This document shows, piece after piece, positions 48,762 through 63,188 of a stretch of 64,000 bases of DNA. Position numbers and translations under genes: made by a program. Each line of letters begins with the position of its first letter. The first letter of the stretch is position 1. Where the stretch lies: positions 310,001 through 374,000 of the forward strand of contig JAACJM010000010.1 in assembly GCA_013368315.1 (NCBI GenBank), given 5' to 3'. Source of the stretch: Tetrapyrgos nigripes. Lineage: Eukaryota > Basidiomycota > Agaricomycetes > Agaricales > Campanellaceae. Below the pieces are notes generated by a model. The model was not told where the DNA came from. It searched no databases and saw only the letters and a program-made list of their open reading frames with translations.

Positions 48762-50294
48762 TCATTTCTCAACATCGTCAGGATTGAGCTTACTGTACCG
48801 ACCACGGCGGTGGCTAGCCCAGACTGCTTTGAGCTTCTGCAGACCTCCGAACCAGTAAAGAGCACAACCCGCAAGACCACAGACCACCAGTCCAAAGAAC
48901 AGCACCTTGAAGAAAGATGGTCCATCTTCGCCGTCTAGTTTCTCAGAAGAGGTTTCCGGCTCGACGATATCAGCTGCAGTAGTTGTCGCTACACCGGTTA
49001 TTGCAGGTGTTGCAGGTGAAGTGATCATGTTATCGACCTGTGCAACAAGCAAAATCCATTTTTATTCGTATGACATGTTTTAACGAGACAGAAAACACCG
49101 TAGCTGATTAGAGCTCAGCGTGAAGAGGTACCTGGTTGCCGTCTGCGTCTGTTTCCAACTCAACTTCAAGCTATATTAGGTGAGTCAGTAAGATTCAACG
49201 AGAAGATAGCCAAAACATACCTCGCCGCACTCAACGATGATGACATCTTCCACGGGGCGGTCAGAGGCACCCTTCTTGACGTTTTCGATCGCATGAACGA
49301 TATCCATACCGTCGATAACCTTACCGAATACGACCTGAACAGATGTTAAGTGACTTGGGCTCCTAACGTTCCAAAGGACTCACATGTCTGCCATCTAACC
49401 AGCTGGTGATAACAGTGGTAATGAACTAGAGGGACGTAAGAACAAGAGAAGCAAAGAAGACAACGTCACTGACGAATTGAGAGCCTGCATTCATGGAGGT
49501 CAGTATTCAGCGGCCATTTGAAATACCAATACTCACCGTTGGTGTCCTTGCCTGCGTTCGCCATGGATAAGATACCAGGTGCAGTGTGACGGAGTTTACT
49601 ATGAAAAGATGAGCAAGAGTTATGGGTCAAAGCAAAGACAAAATACTAACAAGTTCTCATCAGCGAATCTATCGCCATAGATGGACTATCAAGCGGATAA
49701 ATTCATTGATTTCTCCAGGTGACACGTATGGAGGCTCACCTTTCCACCAGTTCCATCACCGCGAGCTGTATCCTATGAGATACGTGTCCGACTGCAAACA
49801 TGTACGACTCACTGAAATCGCCTCCTTGAATCCTGAATGTCAACGTTAGTAAGGAGACTACAGTGTGCATGGAAAGTCTTAACTCACATGAAGTCCTTGA
49901 TGACACGATGGAACTTGGAACCCTTGTAACCGAAGCCAGGTTCGAGTTCGGTGCCATCCTTACGCTTGCCAGTAGCAAGGGCGCGGAAGTTCTCCACGGT
50001 TTTAGGGACAGTCTTCACGAACAATGAGAATGTGGTTTTGTAGAAGACTGCAGAGAATGCTTACTCCTCCGAAGAGACCCATAGTGACTGAATGAGGTAT
50101 TATGAGGACTGAAGAGTGGGAATGAGAATGGTACACTTACTTCTGCCCATATCTTTGTCACCCTGTTTAATGTCAAAGTAGACTTTGTGGGTAATCTTGG
50201 GACCTTTGGCAGCCTCAACATTCTGTGCGCAGAAGAAAGAGGCCAAGGAGATGACCAAAAAGAATTTCAAGAAAAGGGACAGACGAGGGAACAT
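48762..50294 (-). CDS. ER cyclophilin (peptidyl-prolyl isomerase) with C-terminal membrane anchor
   Basis: Prolyl isomerase of the secretory pathway. The signal peptide is [20 protein letters not shown]. The cyclophilin domain follows: [56 protein letters not shown] (catalytic Arg in FHRVI), [40 protein letters not shown] and CGELE. A linker leads to a transmembrane helix ([20 protein letters not shown]) and a basic cytosolic tail ending PDDVEK, in place of an HDEL signal. This matches the anchored cyclophilin B form seen in some basidiomycetes. Eight or so introns. Starts are 72 bp from the divergent DBP7. Confidence 0.92.
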
Positions 50295-50366
50295 GGTGGT
50301 TGAGTTATGAGAGACGTGGCGAAATATACGTGAGAAGTCTCTTCAGGTCCCCTTTATGCGAATTCT

Positions 50367-52845
50367 ATGGACGACGGTCTTGTACTCAATCTTGCAGACG
50401 ACGACGTCCCTTCATCGTCCAAGATAAAACATTCAGCCAGAGGAGGAAGATGGACGGACAGGTCTGTGTTGCTTTCCTGCGCTCCTAAGTATTGCTGATT
50501 TTTTTTACACAGACTAAAAGCGAAACGAGTTACTAAACGAAAAATAAGACCGTCTGAGACAGAATCTGTCCCAAAGGCCTCCGTTGACCCCCGAAAATCC
50601 TCTGAGGAACACCTTCCAAAGCGACAACGTTTGGATCCTTCGGCTGTCAGAGACGAAGAAAGAGCACAGACTCAGTCTCGTCCACAAACACAAATCATTT
50701 CCTCCCTCTTTTCACACAATCCTCTAGTCGACCTTCCCGAAAACGCACCTTCCAGAGGACCTTCCGCACCCAGCAATGCACCTCTCACAGACGCATCCGA
50801 TTTCTCAGCACTGGGTCTCAATCCATTACTTTCTGCTCATCTTTCCAAAAAGATGGACATAAGTAAACCCACCGCTGTCCAGCGCGCTGCGCTACCCACT
50901 ATGCTCTCCACAGACCCAGAAGTTATGGAACGAGATATATTCATCCAATCACAGACAGGATCCGGAAAAACATTGTCTTTCCTGCTTCCCATCATACAAG
51001 ACCTTTTACCCTTAAGCTCGCTGTCATATATCGATCGTTCCATAGGTACTCTAGCTATCATCATAGCTCCCACCCGCGAGCTCGCGAAACAAATCTCAGA
51101 CGTATTGGAAGGTCTTCTCAATCTCCGTCTCAGGGCGGAGGCCGAGTCTGCAGATGATGCAAACGCGAGTAGATTGACGCGTTGGCTTGTTTCCGGTCTT
51201 CTTATTGGGGGGGCAACGCGTACACACGAGAAAGCTAGACTTCGGAAAGGCCTTCCCATTCTTGTGTGTACACCTGGGCGACTGCTTGACCATCTCCAAA
51301 ACACGGCATCCTTCAACGTGGCTAAATGTCGATGGCTTGTCCTTGATGAAGCTGATCGTCTCATGGAACTTGGATTTGAGGAGTCGATAAAGGGGATCTT
51401 GAAGGGCTTGGAGGGACACAGGAGATTGGCGTTACAAGCACTAAAAGAGGGTATTGGAAAGGAAGTCGGTGGCTGGGATTGGGATCGTAGAAAGCGGACT
51501 ATCCTTTGCTCAGCAACAATCCGTGAGGATGTACAGAAGTTGGCTGGAGCCACTCTCATTCATCCTATAATGATCAAGGCCACCAAAGCCGACCTTCCAT
51601 CACAAACTGACTCTGTTGCAAAAATCCCGACTGATTCAGCCTCTAGTGGTGAAATTTTCACTCCTCCTTCACAACTCGCCCAGAAATACATTGTCACTCC
51701 TCTGAAACTGAGGCTCGTGGTCCTCATTGCTTTGCTGCGCAATACTATTTCGCAGGGCCGAAATCATCCGGGTTCCAAAACCATTGTTTTCCTGAGCTGC
51801 ACGGACGCGGTTGATTTCCTCTGGACTATGCTTGCAGGATCCTCCATGGGGGGAGACGAAGCCGCAGAGTCGGACGAAGGATCTTCTGATGAGGAAAGCG
51901 ATAAGAAGACTTCCTCCATTGGTCCCATAGCCGCAAAGTCACCTCTCCTTCCTGACACTTCTATATTTCGTCTGCATGGATCGTTGACGACTTCGACTCG
52001 TCTGGAAACACTACGTGGTTTCGCTGGGAAGACGAAACAAACCAGTCCATTTTCTGTCCTTTTGTGCACATCGGTTGCTTCTCGTGGTTTGGATCTTCCT
52101 CTTGTGCGTGCAGTGATACAATACGATCTTCCGACAGAGGGCGGCGCTACCGAGTACGTCCATCGTGTCGGTCGAACTGCACGTGCTGGGAGCGGAGGCG
52201 AAGCTTGGAGTATCGTTGCACCAAGCGAAGTTGAATGGGTCAAGTGGGTAGAAGGAAAAATGAATGGACAGGATAGTGGGAATAGCAACATTTCACTCGC
52301 TGGTATATCCACAGAAAGCATCTTAAAGCTTGGTTTTGGAGGTTCTGGTCATGAATACGAGGAACGAGCCACTCAAGTACAGCTTTCGTTTGAACGATGG
52401 GTTCTCCGGCGGAAAGAGGTAAGTATGGTCTTGTATGAGATGTATAATCACCAGCTCATTCTTTTCATCGTTCCAGAACGCAGAACTTGCTCGTAAAGGA
52501 TTTCTTTCACACATGAGAGCATACGCGACGCATCCGTCGGATGAAAAGCATATTTTCCATATTCGACACCTTCACATCGGTCACTTGGCGAAATCGTTTG
52601 CGTTGAGAGAAGCCCCGAAGGCAGTGACAACCAAATCTCAAGGAAAGACCAAGACCAAGACAGACGCTAGTAACAAATCCAAGAAATGGGAAGAGTCGCA
52701 AGGAGAAGCCGGAAAACGGATGCAGGAAATTGTGCGCTCACAGGGAAGGCAATTGAAAAAGAAAGGTGTCATGGGTAGTACAGACACCTCAGAGTTCCAG
52801 ATTGCGGGTGGTTATGATCTCGAAAAATTGGTTAGCAAGGTGTAG
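50367..52845 (+). CDS. DBP7: DBP7 DEAD-box RNA helicase
   Basis: Nucleolar ATP-dependent helicase for 60S ribosomal subunit assembly. The first exon starts [20 protein letters not shown] and an intron (about 50462-50511) leads to [20 protein letters not shown]. Helicase motifs: Q-motif region [14 protein letters not shown], motif I QTGSGKT, Ia PTREL, Ib [26 protein letters not shown], later IFRLHGSL, and [12 protein letters not shown]. The Ser/Glu-rich insert between motifs III and IV and the basic C-terminus with [20 protein letters not shown] are typical of Dbp7/DDX31. Nearly all of it lies in one large exon. Tandem with ESA1, 156 bp apart. Confidence 0.93.
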
Positions 52846-53001
52846 ACTTATTTACAATACTGTAAAGCAAAAAGTAGTCGCTCGCCGCCGTGTGAACTTG
52901 TCGTGACCCTCATAGTCATAGTACGGGTGCAGACCGCGTCAGTAATAGTATCCCTACCACACTGCTAGACATTGCTCGTATCGGCCTAGTCTTTGCTAGT
53001 C

Positions 53002-54854
<1,853 letters not shown>

Positions 54855-55107
54855 TGGTAGAGGATTGATAGTGTACATTAGCATGCAGTTGTACTGGTTA
54901 ACAGATTGTATGAATATGCTGAACCGCACAGAGGTGTGAAACCCCCAAGCAGAGAACAGAAATGCTGTCGAGTCAAGAGGGGTGTCTCCGAACAGTGGAC
55001 CAAAAGCAGAGTAGACAACTGAACTCCAAGATGAATGAATCTACACAAGAAAAGGCTGAGACACGCGCAGTAAAGTGAAAAAAGTGACCGTACCGGTGAG
55101 ACAGTGA

Positions 55108-55835
55108 TCATGTAGCAATCGATTCCGTGCCTCGTCGTTTCTCCCTTTTCCTAAGTGTCCCTTCATCACCATCGAGTTCAGTTATCGTCAGTCGTCCATC
55201 CATGGCGAGAGTACGACGGCTTAGTGTTGGCGAAGGTGGCTGAGATGACGCAGGGGAGAAAACGCCCACTCCGGAGAGTTTGAGGCTGCTATTATCCGTG
55301 CTAAAGTATTCAGGTGGAAACGAGCCGCCATCTGGGGTTGTAGCACCGAGCGATGATTGTCCGCTGTCCAAAGTGAAAAGTCTGGATGAGTCCGAGCTTT
55401 CTGAAGTTGGGCTCAACGAATTGGAAGAGTTGATGCGGAGTTTGGACTTCTGGGTGCGTATCGTGGGTGGTGAATCTGCGATAGAGTGTACGGTCTGGCT
55501 GTCACTGGTAGATGCCTTGACATCATCAATAACGCCCTGCTAAGGATGAGCTTACGGCCAGAGAAGGTACGCTCGAGGCCACGAACCAGGGTCCGAGCGA
55601 TGACATAGGATGAGATGTCCTGGAAACAGTCAGTCTTTTATCTATTACCTGGAAAAGGATGACGCACTAGCAATCCAAGAATCAGAATAGGCAGGATCAG
55701 CAAGACAGCGAGGACACGAAAGCTGGAGGCTATTTTCGCCACTATCGAGTTAGGCTTGTAGTTGACTAGGTAGTCGACATAGTAGGTCCAGATGAAACGC
55801 GGAATAGCCAGAGGCACAAAATTTGAATCGCCCAT
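55108..55835 (-). CDS. Small membrane protein, uncharacterised
   Basis: No family recognised. The first exon encodes MGDSNFVPLAIPRFIWTYYV, DYLVNYKPNSIVAKIASSFR and a membrane span VLAVLLILPILILGLL. A second short exon (DISSYVIARTL) and a third follow after introns of about 47 nt each; the second intron has a GTTCGT donor. The remainder is Ser/Thr/Pro-rich (TLDSGQSSLGATTPDGGSFP) and ends with a basic KREKRRGTESIAT. The organisation suggests a single- or double-span endomembrane protein with a cytosolic disordered tail. Without the second intron the reading frame runs into unrelated sequence. Confidence 0.6.
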
Positions 55836-55947
55836 GGAAGACGAATTTCAAGACGCGTCACACGTGAACCAGTCGTGTTGTATACATTTTTTACAAGTAC
55901 ATACGTGCAGATATATGTAGCAGTTCTATAAGCATTCTACCAAAAAT

Positions 55948-56513
55948 CTACTGTTCTCTGTTGCGCCAAGATTCATCTAGCCTATCAAGAAAGCCCTGTA
56001 CTTCCTTGACGGCAGCCTTTCTCTCTTTTCGGGCATGTTCCCATTCAGGGTCTGCAGATACAGCGTCAAGACGGAGGAGAGATTGGAGAAGAAGCTCAGA
56101 AAGACGAGCATGCTCCTTGTCAGACTGGGGAGCCTGAGTAAAATCCTCAAGAGAAGGAAGAAGAGTTGTACGAAGAAGATTGAGCTGGTCATGAATGGAA
56201 GAAATTGTAGACTGCTCGGACTTGTGGAGAGTAGGTTCTGGAACTGCAGAGGCAACAACGCCAATTTTCGAATTTGGGCGAATACGGTAGGCTGATAGAG
56301 GCGCATTATCGTCCTTCATGAGAGCACCTGCATGGATGAGTTTGAATGAGTCCAGCTGCGTCCAATCTGCAATAGTTTTCCGGAGTACTGATAGGGGAGA
56401 GGCTGGATCTAGGGTGGGTAGAGAAAGCCTAGAGAACAGAAGATGAGATCGATGGTTCTGGTGGTCGATAATGGTTTTAAGTACTTTTCCTGTCCGAAAA
56501 TGACCGTAGGCAT
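55948..56513 (-). CDS. Ubiquitin-like plus BAG domain co-chaperone
   Basis: Hsp70 nucleotide-exchange co-chaperone of the BAG1/Snl1 type. The start MPTVIFGQEK, joined by an intron (about 56426-56482), gives a ubiquitin-like fold: LSLPTLDPASPLSVLRKTIA, WTQLDSFKLIHAGALMKDDN, APLSAYRIRPNSKIGVVAS. The BAG helix bundle follows: ISSIHDQLNLLRTTLLPSLE, HARLSELLLQSLLRLDAVSA, AAVKEVQGFLDRLDESWR. About 170 residues, a normal size for fungal BAG proteins. Head-to-head with PBS2, 89 bp between starts. Confidence 0.85.
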
Positions 56514-56602
56514 ATTACGGGCTCGCCCTCGCAGTGCGCCGTTAATGAAAATACTAGAAATCATGTGATCTGACGTCCACAGGTTTTGCAGCTTCCATCA
56601 TC

Positions 56603-58388
56603 ATGGAGTCGTCCCGTCCCAGTTCAACTACTCGTCCCAACCAAAGACTCACATCCCTCATTGGGAGGCCACCAGTTGCTACTGCAATGCCTCCCTCAAT
56701 GAAAGCTAAGATGGCCGCCATAGCCCAGCGCAACACTTCCAATGTCGACTCGGCAACTTCAGCTCTTCAGAACGCTTCCATATCGTCCCCGAGTGATCAT
56801 CCAGCTCTTCGGCCTGCCAATTCTTATCCACCACCAAAGCTTTCCTCTCTTCGTCCGCCACACGCAAGTCCTTCATCGGGCATCGCAGCCCGTCGCAAAC
56901 CCAATCTCCACCTTAATGACATCCATGGCGCAAGTGGTGGTGCTGCTGGTGCAGGTCTTGGTGCAGGAAGACCCATTATTGACCGCAGAGGGCCTCTCGC
57001 TAAGGCACCCATTGGCAGTCATTTTGACAGTTTCAGCAATGTTGTGTATGTCTTCATGTTGACATACCCTCTTTCCTTTCTCATTTTCATTTCTCTTATC
57101 AGAGACATATCGGGTCGTCTTCATTTCTCGGGGAGAGCAGTCCTACATGCTTCTGGTGTTAGTTTCGAAAACGGCGCCTCTTTCTCCATAAATTCCGGCG
57201 AGCTGGAGCTGCACGAAGAACTGGGCAGAGGCAACTATGGCACGGTCAAAAAGGTTCTGCACAAACCTACTAATGTCCTCATGGCCATGAAAGTGTGTCA
57301 TTCTTTGTCCCCCTCTTGTCAATGCTCATTATCTGGAACCTAAGGAAATACGTTTAGAACTCGACCAAGCTCGTCTAAATCAGATTATCATGGAGCTGGA
57401 AATCTTGCACAAAGCCTCTGAGAAGTCCGAATACATTGTAGAATTCCATGGCGCCTTTTTCAGTGAAAGCTGTGTCTATTACTGTATGGAGTATATGGAT
57501 GCAGGCAGTCTGGATAAACTGGTCAATTTCACCCTTGACGACGTCGTACCAGTTCCCGGAGTGGACGAAGAAGAGATGACCTGGACGGGTGTTCCGGAAG
57601 AAGTACTTGCAAGGACCGCCTCAAGTATGGTTAAGGGGCTTAAATTTCTCAAAGACGAGTTAGAGGTTATACATCGAGGTTCGCTTCCTTTTGTACATCC
57701 CTATTCACATTCATATCTGATCATCATCTTTCAAAAGACGTCAAACCGACTAATGTTCTTATTAACACGAGGGGTCAAGTCAAGTTATGTGATTTTGGTG
57801 TTTCTGGTCAGCTCGAGAAAAGTCTGGCAAAGACAAATATTGGCTGTCAGAGTTACATGGCCGTATGTCCCTATCTTTCTTCTGCCCTTCCATTTCTAAA
57901 ACACTATCTTTCAAGCCCGAGCGCATCCGCAGCGAACATGAAGGTCAAAGCCAACCAGCGTACACTGTCTCATCAGACGTTTGGTCCGTGGGTTTATCAA
58001 TAATAGAGATCGCAATTGGCCGCTATCCCTATCCACCCGAGGTCTACACAAACGCTCTTGCTCAGGTGAGTATCCCTCGCAATGTTCTCTGCTTTCTTCT
58101 CAACGGTTCTACAAACAGTTGACAGCGATTGTCTTGGATGATCCACCTAGACTTCCAGACGATCGCTACTCCGAGGTTGCTTGCGACTGGGTAGCAAAAT
58201 GCCTAATCAAATCACCTAGTGAACGAGCGGGATATGCTGACTTGTTGGCTCACGACTTTATACAAGCAGATGAAGGCAGGGAGGTTGACATGGCTGGGTG
58301 GGTTGCCAAAGCCATGCGCTTCAGAGATGCCAAGCAGGCTTTTGGAAAGGCGTCGAAAGTGATGAGCGCACCTACTGCAGTCGAATGA
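56603..58388 (+). CDS. PBS2: PBS2 MAP kinase kinase of the HOG osmostress pathway
   Basis: Phosphorylates Hog1 in response to osmotic and other stress. A Ser/Pro-rich N-terminus ([20 protein letters not shown]) contains likely docking sites. The kinase domain follows: [56 protein letters not shown], catalytic [30 protein letters not shown] (activation loop) then SYMAPERIR, and [20 protein letters not shown]. The [12 protein letters not shown] string and the [20 protein letters not shown] lead-in fit fungal Pbs2. It ends SAPTAVE. About six introns. Confidence 0.93.
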
Positions 58389-59214
58389 AACAACCACCCA
58401 CGTCCGGGAGTAGCTTTGGCCTTCATCTTGTCTTTCACCCGTTCTATAATGGTCGTGGCAGTAGACTCCAGCCAATGCCTATGCAACATCAGATGCCTCT
58501 CCACTAATTCCGGCTCCTTGCTCAAGACGAAATGCTATTCGCTCTTATCTCGTTCATCCATCCCCAATAATTCTGTGCTCCTATGTTAGAACAGTATACG
58601 TGTACAACAATCTCGTCGGCCGTCATCATCTTTTCAAACGTATCGTGTAGCCCTCTCCCTGATACCCGCCAATTACCGTCGTCTGATTTCGGGAATATAG
58701 CATCCCTTTCTCACATCATACTTTTTCGATGCTACTACCTCCATAGTACGCTACCTTTTCCGTCATCACTGTGGCGACGTTTCTCCCGTGCCGTATTGAA
58801 GGACGCGAACCAATCCTCGCCTGTTTCCTCTTCTTTCAAGGCGGAGACACGCTCGCATTGCGCTGTGCGCCACTCTACTCCACGTCGTTCCCTATCACTT
58901 CACTTTATGTATTTTAGTATTGTTCTCAGCGCAATTCCTTGAAGATGCAGTCGTTTCGGTATACCTAGCCAAAGCAAACGAATTGTATATTATACATAGT
59001 ATTTCTAACTATATACGTACCTACTCGTTATACATTACATCTTTATCGTCTTCATTGCAGCTGGTGACGAATTTGGACTTGAAAACGACGATACACATTC
59101 GTAAAGGCAGAAGAATCTACGTGACATCAGCACGTGACTTATTTTGGCGTGTCATCAACAACGCGCATGTCACGCGCTGGTCCCCTGGACTTAAACGACC
59201 TCATCCCGACTTCA
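58389..59214. other. Spacer between PBS2 and the RTT107-like gene
   Basis: About 825 bp holding the PBS2 3' UTR and the promoter of the BRCT gene. A 119-codon plus-strand open frame (58583-58942) is Ser/Cys-rich, without motifs, and I do not believe it is coding. Two CACGTGA/TACGTGA elements occur about 80-95 bp before the BRCT gene start (59118-59140) and could be bHLH or bZIP sites. No RNA gene seen. Confidence 0.5.
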
Positions 59215-62200
59215 ATGTTCCCCTTCAGAGGCGTCAAGTATCACTTGGCCGAGTGTCTACCTCCCGAGTCTACTTCTAGCCTTACCCATATCCTCAACAC
59301 TAACGGTGCTACATGTGCCGAGTCTCTCCAAGATGCGACTCATGTCATCACCAACTCCAACTGTTTCGAAGGGTATAAAGAGGTTTCTGATTCAACTGCA
59401 GTAGTCACGGTGAGCTCATTTCGCTAAATTCAGACGTTTTATGCTCAAACTTCAGCTTCAGGAAAAAATGGGTGGAACGATCCATAGTCCTCTGTAAACC
59501 TCAACCGTAGGCTCATTTCACGTTTGTTTTAATACGTATTGGTTACAAATTTGCATAATAGGACCTCCACATACTCCCCGGATCCGTCGATGTTGTTTTC
59601 AGGGGTGGTTGGGTGTGCTACTGAGGTGCGTTGTGCTTTCTCATTCTTCTCCTATTTGACTCATATTCCGCTCCAGTTACGTGATGCAGACATGCAGATA
59701 ATTTCTGCAGGAATAACTGCATTGGGTGGACAATGGCGTTCCGCTCTCTCTAAAGACGTCACCCATCTCTTCGCCATCTCATCTAGTGGCGACAAGTATC
59801 GCAATGCTACCACTGCTCAGGAACAGACCAAAATAAAGATCGTCTTACCTCACTGGTTCGATGATTCTGTACGTCTTGGTCTGAACAATCTCGAAACAGA
59901 GCCATATGAATGGCCTGATCCACCGATGCTGGAGGCCATGTCGAAGGCCTCGTCTGGTCCAGCCAAGAAATCCAGGAAGCTTAGCCCAGAGCGACAAGCC
60001 TTGCTGAAGACTGCTCTATGGGATCCCGAGAAGGAAATTCCGACTCGCTTCGATGACCGAGACATATTTGGTGGACGTCGCGTTCTGTTGGGCTTGTCAC
60101 TGGAACTTGGCCACAGAAGAGGAGCTGTGGAGGCCGGCATAGAGCGTACAGGTGGTATCGTTGTGGATTTGGAAGAATCTGATACAGTGCAAGAAATTGA
60201 CAAGATTAACGAATGTGATAAGATTGACGAATGCGATATCTTTGTAACAAGATATCGCAGTGGAAAAGCATATTACAAGGTACTTCAAGCAGATAAAGAA
60301 AAGATTACATCTTCTGATCTGTCACTAGGCTGTTCGAGCTGGGAAGACCATTGGAAGCTTGGCATGGTTATTTCATGTGCAGTCTGTCGGAGTGCTCAAA
60401 CGCCCTCTCGACCAATTGCTACATTATCCAATACCCCGACACCCACCTGACGGTTTCTCTGACATTGTGAGTCTTTCCAATTGCAAACCCCATGGACAGT
60501 TGTACTTACGGATCCACACAGGAGATCACTGTTTCAAATTACACGGGGGAGAATCGAGAGTATCTCAAGAAGATTATTGAAACTATGGGCGCAAAATTCA
60601 CTCCAAGTATGTCTAAGCGGAATAAGGCTCTTATTGCTGCGCAGTACGTTTTGTTCGAATTATCACTATCGTTCAATTAACTAATTTGATCCAGTAATGA
60701 CGGCCAGAAAGCTCAGCAAGCTGTTGCGTGGTACATTCCCGTTGTGAATCATCTTTGGCTCGAGGATTGTTTCATCAAATGGCATTTCATAGAACCTTCA
60801 TCACAAGCGAAATATACAGATTTGAATGTGGTATCCGATTTCTCAGTCTACCTCGGCAATCGTGGAGTTGGCTCACAGATAGAGGATTTGGAGGAAATCA
60901 TACGACAGGAAGCAGAGGAAGAAGAATCAGAGCGGCAAGCCAAAGCATTGTCTGCGACGCAGCACAGCGTGAGGGACGTGACAGAAGTAGCCAGGGAGTT
61001 GGTTGAAGCGGATGGCTGGGATGAGGACGATGCCGCGATGGACGTGGACGAGAGAAGACCTGGATCATCATCAGCCAACCGCAAAGCCCCCTCACTAACT
61101 TCGCTTCACCTAACAAGCCAACCAGAAATAAGCGAGATTCTCGTTCCGAAACCGTTCAGAGTTCTCCCAGACGAAGCCGCAGGACGTCTGAAGCAGGCGC
61201 TCGCGAGCCCCTGGTTGCGGAGACGCTGACGCCGGAGAATGTCGAAATGGAGGAGGCTGAACCCGAAGGCCAGATTAATGGGAAGACCAGGGCAAAGAAA
61301 GGAAAATCGAAACGCAAAGCCGATGCCGCGCCCAAACCAGGGCTCTTCCGGACAACCAAGGTTAAAACTCGAGGAGATCCTCGAATATCGACTGACGAAG
61401 AAGACCCCATGTCGGAGGAGGAAGAACATCATCTAATCCCTTCGCCAAGCAAGATCTCCAAAACACCTACTGTAGAGATCACCACGAGTCCAGGAAATGG
61501 GAAAAATTCTCCCAAACGAACTGTCTCTGTGGTCATGCCAGGTTTGAAAGTTGGGAGTAGCACTCCATCTCCTAAGAAAACTAATGTCGTCACCCGAAAC
61601 GAGAGTATACACGTCGCATCACTCGAAAGACGTCGACCCGGTACTAGTACTCGACCTGGGCCTTCAACAGGTGCAGCCGATTCATCCCCGATGTCTGTTG
61701 CATCAGCCACCAGTCGAGTATCGAAACGGGCCGCAGCAACGCGTGCTTCACAACGTCTTCATGAAGAGATCATGCCGGACGTCTTGAACTTCCAGCAGGA
61801 GATGAAGAGGAAGGGGAAAGGACGGGAATCCCTAGTCTTTGATTCAAAGAGGAGACGGTCATCGACAGCAGTTACAGAGCCTGAGGAAGATGAAGAGGAC
61901 GTCAGCGAGATATCAAGACCGACAAAAAGAGAAAAGGCTGCAGTCGGACAAGGCCCAAAAGGTTCCAGGAAGACTGAGAAGCAGTCGGCAAGCAGCAGGG
62001 ACGGTCCTGCAGCGAAAAAGAGGAAGTCCGCGGCCGACGAACTTTCTGATCTGTCAGATAGCGATATGGAAAAGAACAAGCCATCTGAAAGACCTCAGAA
62101 GAAGCGCAAGATGGCTATCGAGAAGAGCGGAGAGAGCAGTGCGGCAAGCAAGACTGTCCGTCTAATGACCACTCAGTTGAAGTTAGAACAAGATGAAATT

Positions 62201-62923
62201 GATGTATGTTTACCCTGTCTTTTGGTCCTCGATCATGATATTCACGTCTTTTCCAACAGTCTCTCAAATCCATGGGAGTGAAAATGACCACGAAATGGTC
62301 CGAATGTACACATCTAGTGGTCCCACAGCTGGTTCGGACAGAGAAGTTTCTGTGCGCACTGGCTCGTTCACCTTACATCCTCACTATCAAATGGGTCCAT
62401 GATTCCATTTCCGCAGGGAAATTATTGTGTATGTCTTGTTTGTCTGCTAATTATCAGCGTTGTTGAACCTTTTTTTCCTGTAGCTGAGGATCGTTATTTC
62501 CTGAAGGACGAAGTCAATGAGAAAAAACATGGCTTTCGTCTAGTAGATTCGCTCGCCCGCGCCAAGCAAAATAAAGGAGCTTTGTTCAAAGATAAAAGGT
62601 TCTACATCACAGGGAAGGTCGATGTTGATTATGGACTTTTGAAACATGTCGTTGAAGCCAATGGAGGACAGGTGAGCGACGGACAAATTTCACACTGGAT
62701 TCTGCTAACATGTTTTCAGGTCTCGAACCAACAGCCGACTCTACGGATATTGGATAATGATTCGGACAATCGGTTTGTCATTTCTTGCCCCAAAGATGCC
62801 TCTATATGGCGACCACTTGCGGAGAAGTACACCATCTATACCAGCGAACTCATACTCACGGCTGCCCTGAAGCATGAAATTGAGTGGGACAACGACGCTT
62901 TCAGGGTTTCAGGATCGTTTTGA
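59215..62923 (+). CDS. Six-BRCT DNA-damage scaffold of the RTT107/Brc1 type
   Basis: Nuclear scaffold that binds gamma-H2A and recruits repair factors at stalled forks. Start MFPFRGVKYHLAECLPPEST opens BRCT1. BRCT2 is MQIISAGITALGGQWRSALS with THLFAIS. BRCT3 begins FGGRRVLLGLSLELGHRRGA, and BRCT4 is ITVSNYTGENREYLKKIIET, HLWLEDCFIKWHF. A long Lys/Ser/Pro-rich linker (60900-62150) separates a C-terminal pair: CTHLVVPQLVRTEKFLCALA, TIKWVHDSISAGK and FKDKRFYITGKVDVDYGLLK, YTIYTSELILTAALKHEIEW. The four-plus-two BRCT layout is that of Rtt107/Brc1. A frame change near 61040-61110 needs an intron with a weak GTGGAC donor. Confidence 0.85.
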
Positions 62924-63188
62924 GGAAGGACGTTGTGTAGTCATCACATATCTATTCTCTTTAACATCTGTATCGTTGGTTGTAATCTTGTTTGTAGTTG
63001 AGGTGCATCTGTATACCAATCAGAATAGAATTTAACGTTTCGTCGATCCAATCCACCTCTCATGCCTGGCATTAGAAACTGTAAGTAGGTAATAATACGC
63101 TGAAACGAAAGTGTAGCAACATTGAGTTAAATACCTAGGGATATGTACACTATATATTGATTAAAGAATAAATAATCTGAATCTGAAT

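Noticed and set aside
58583..58942. 119-codon open frame between PBS2 and the RTT107-like gene
   Set aside because: Low-complexity Ser/Cys/Leu composition, no motif, lies in the expected promoter region.
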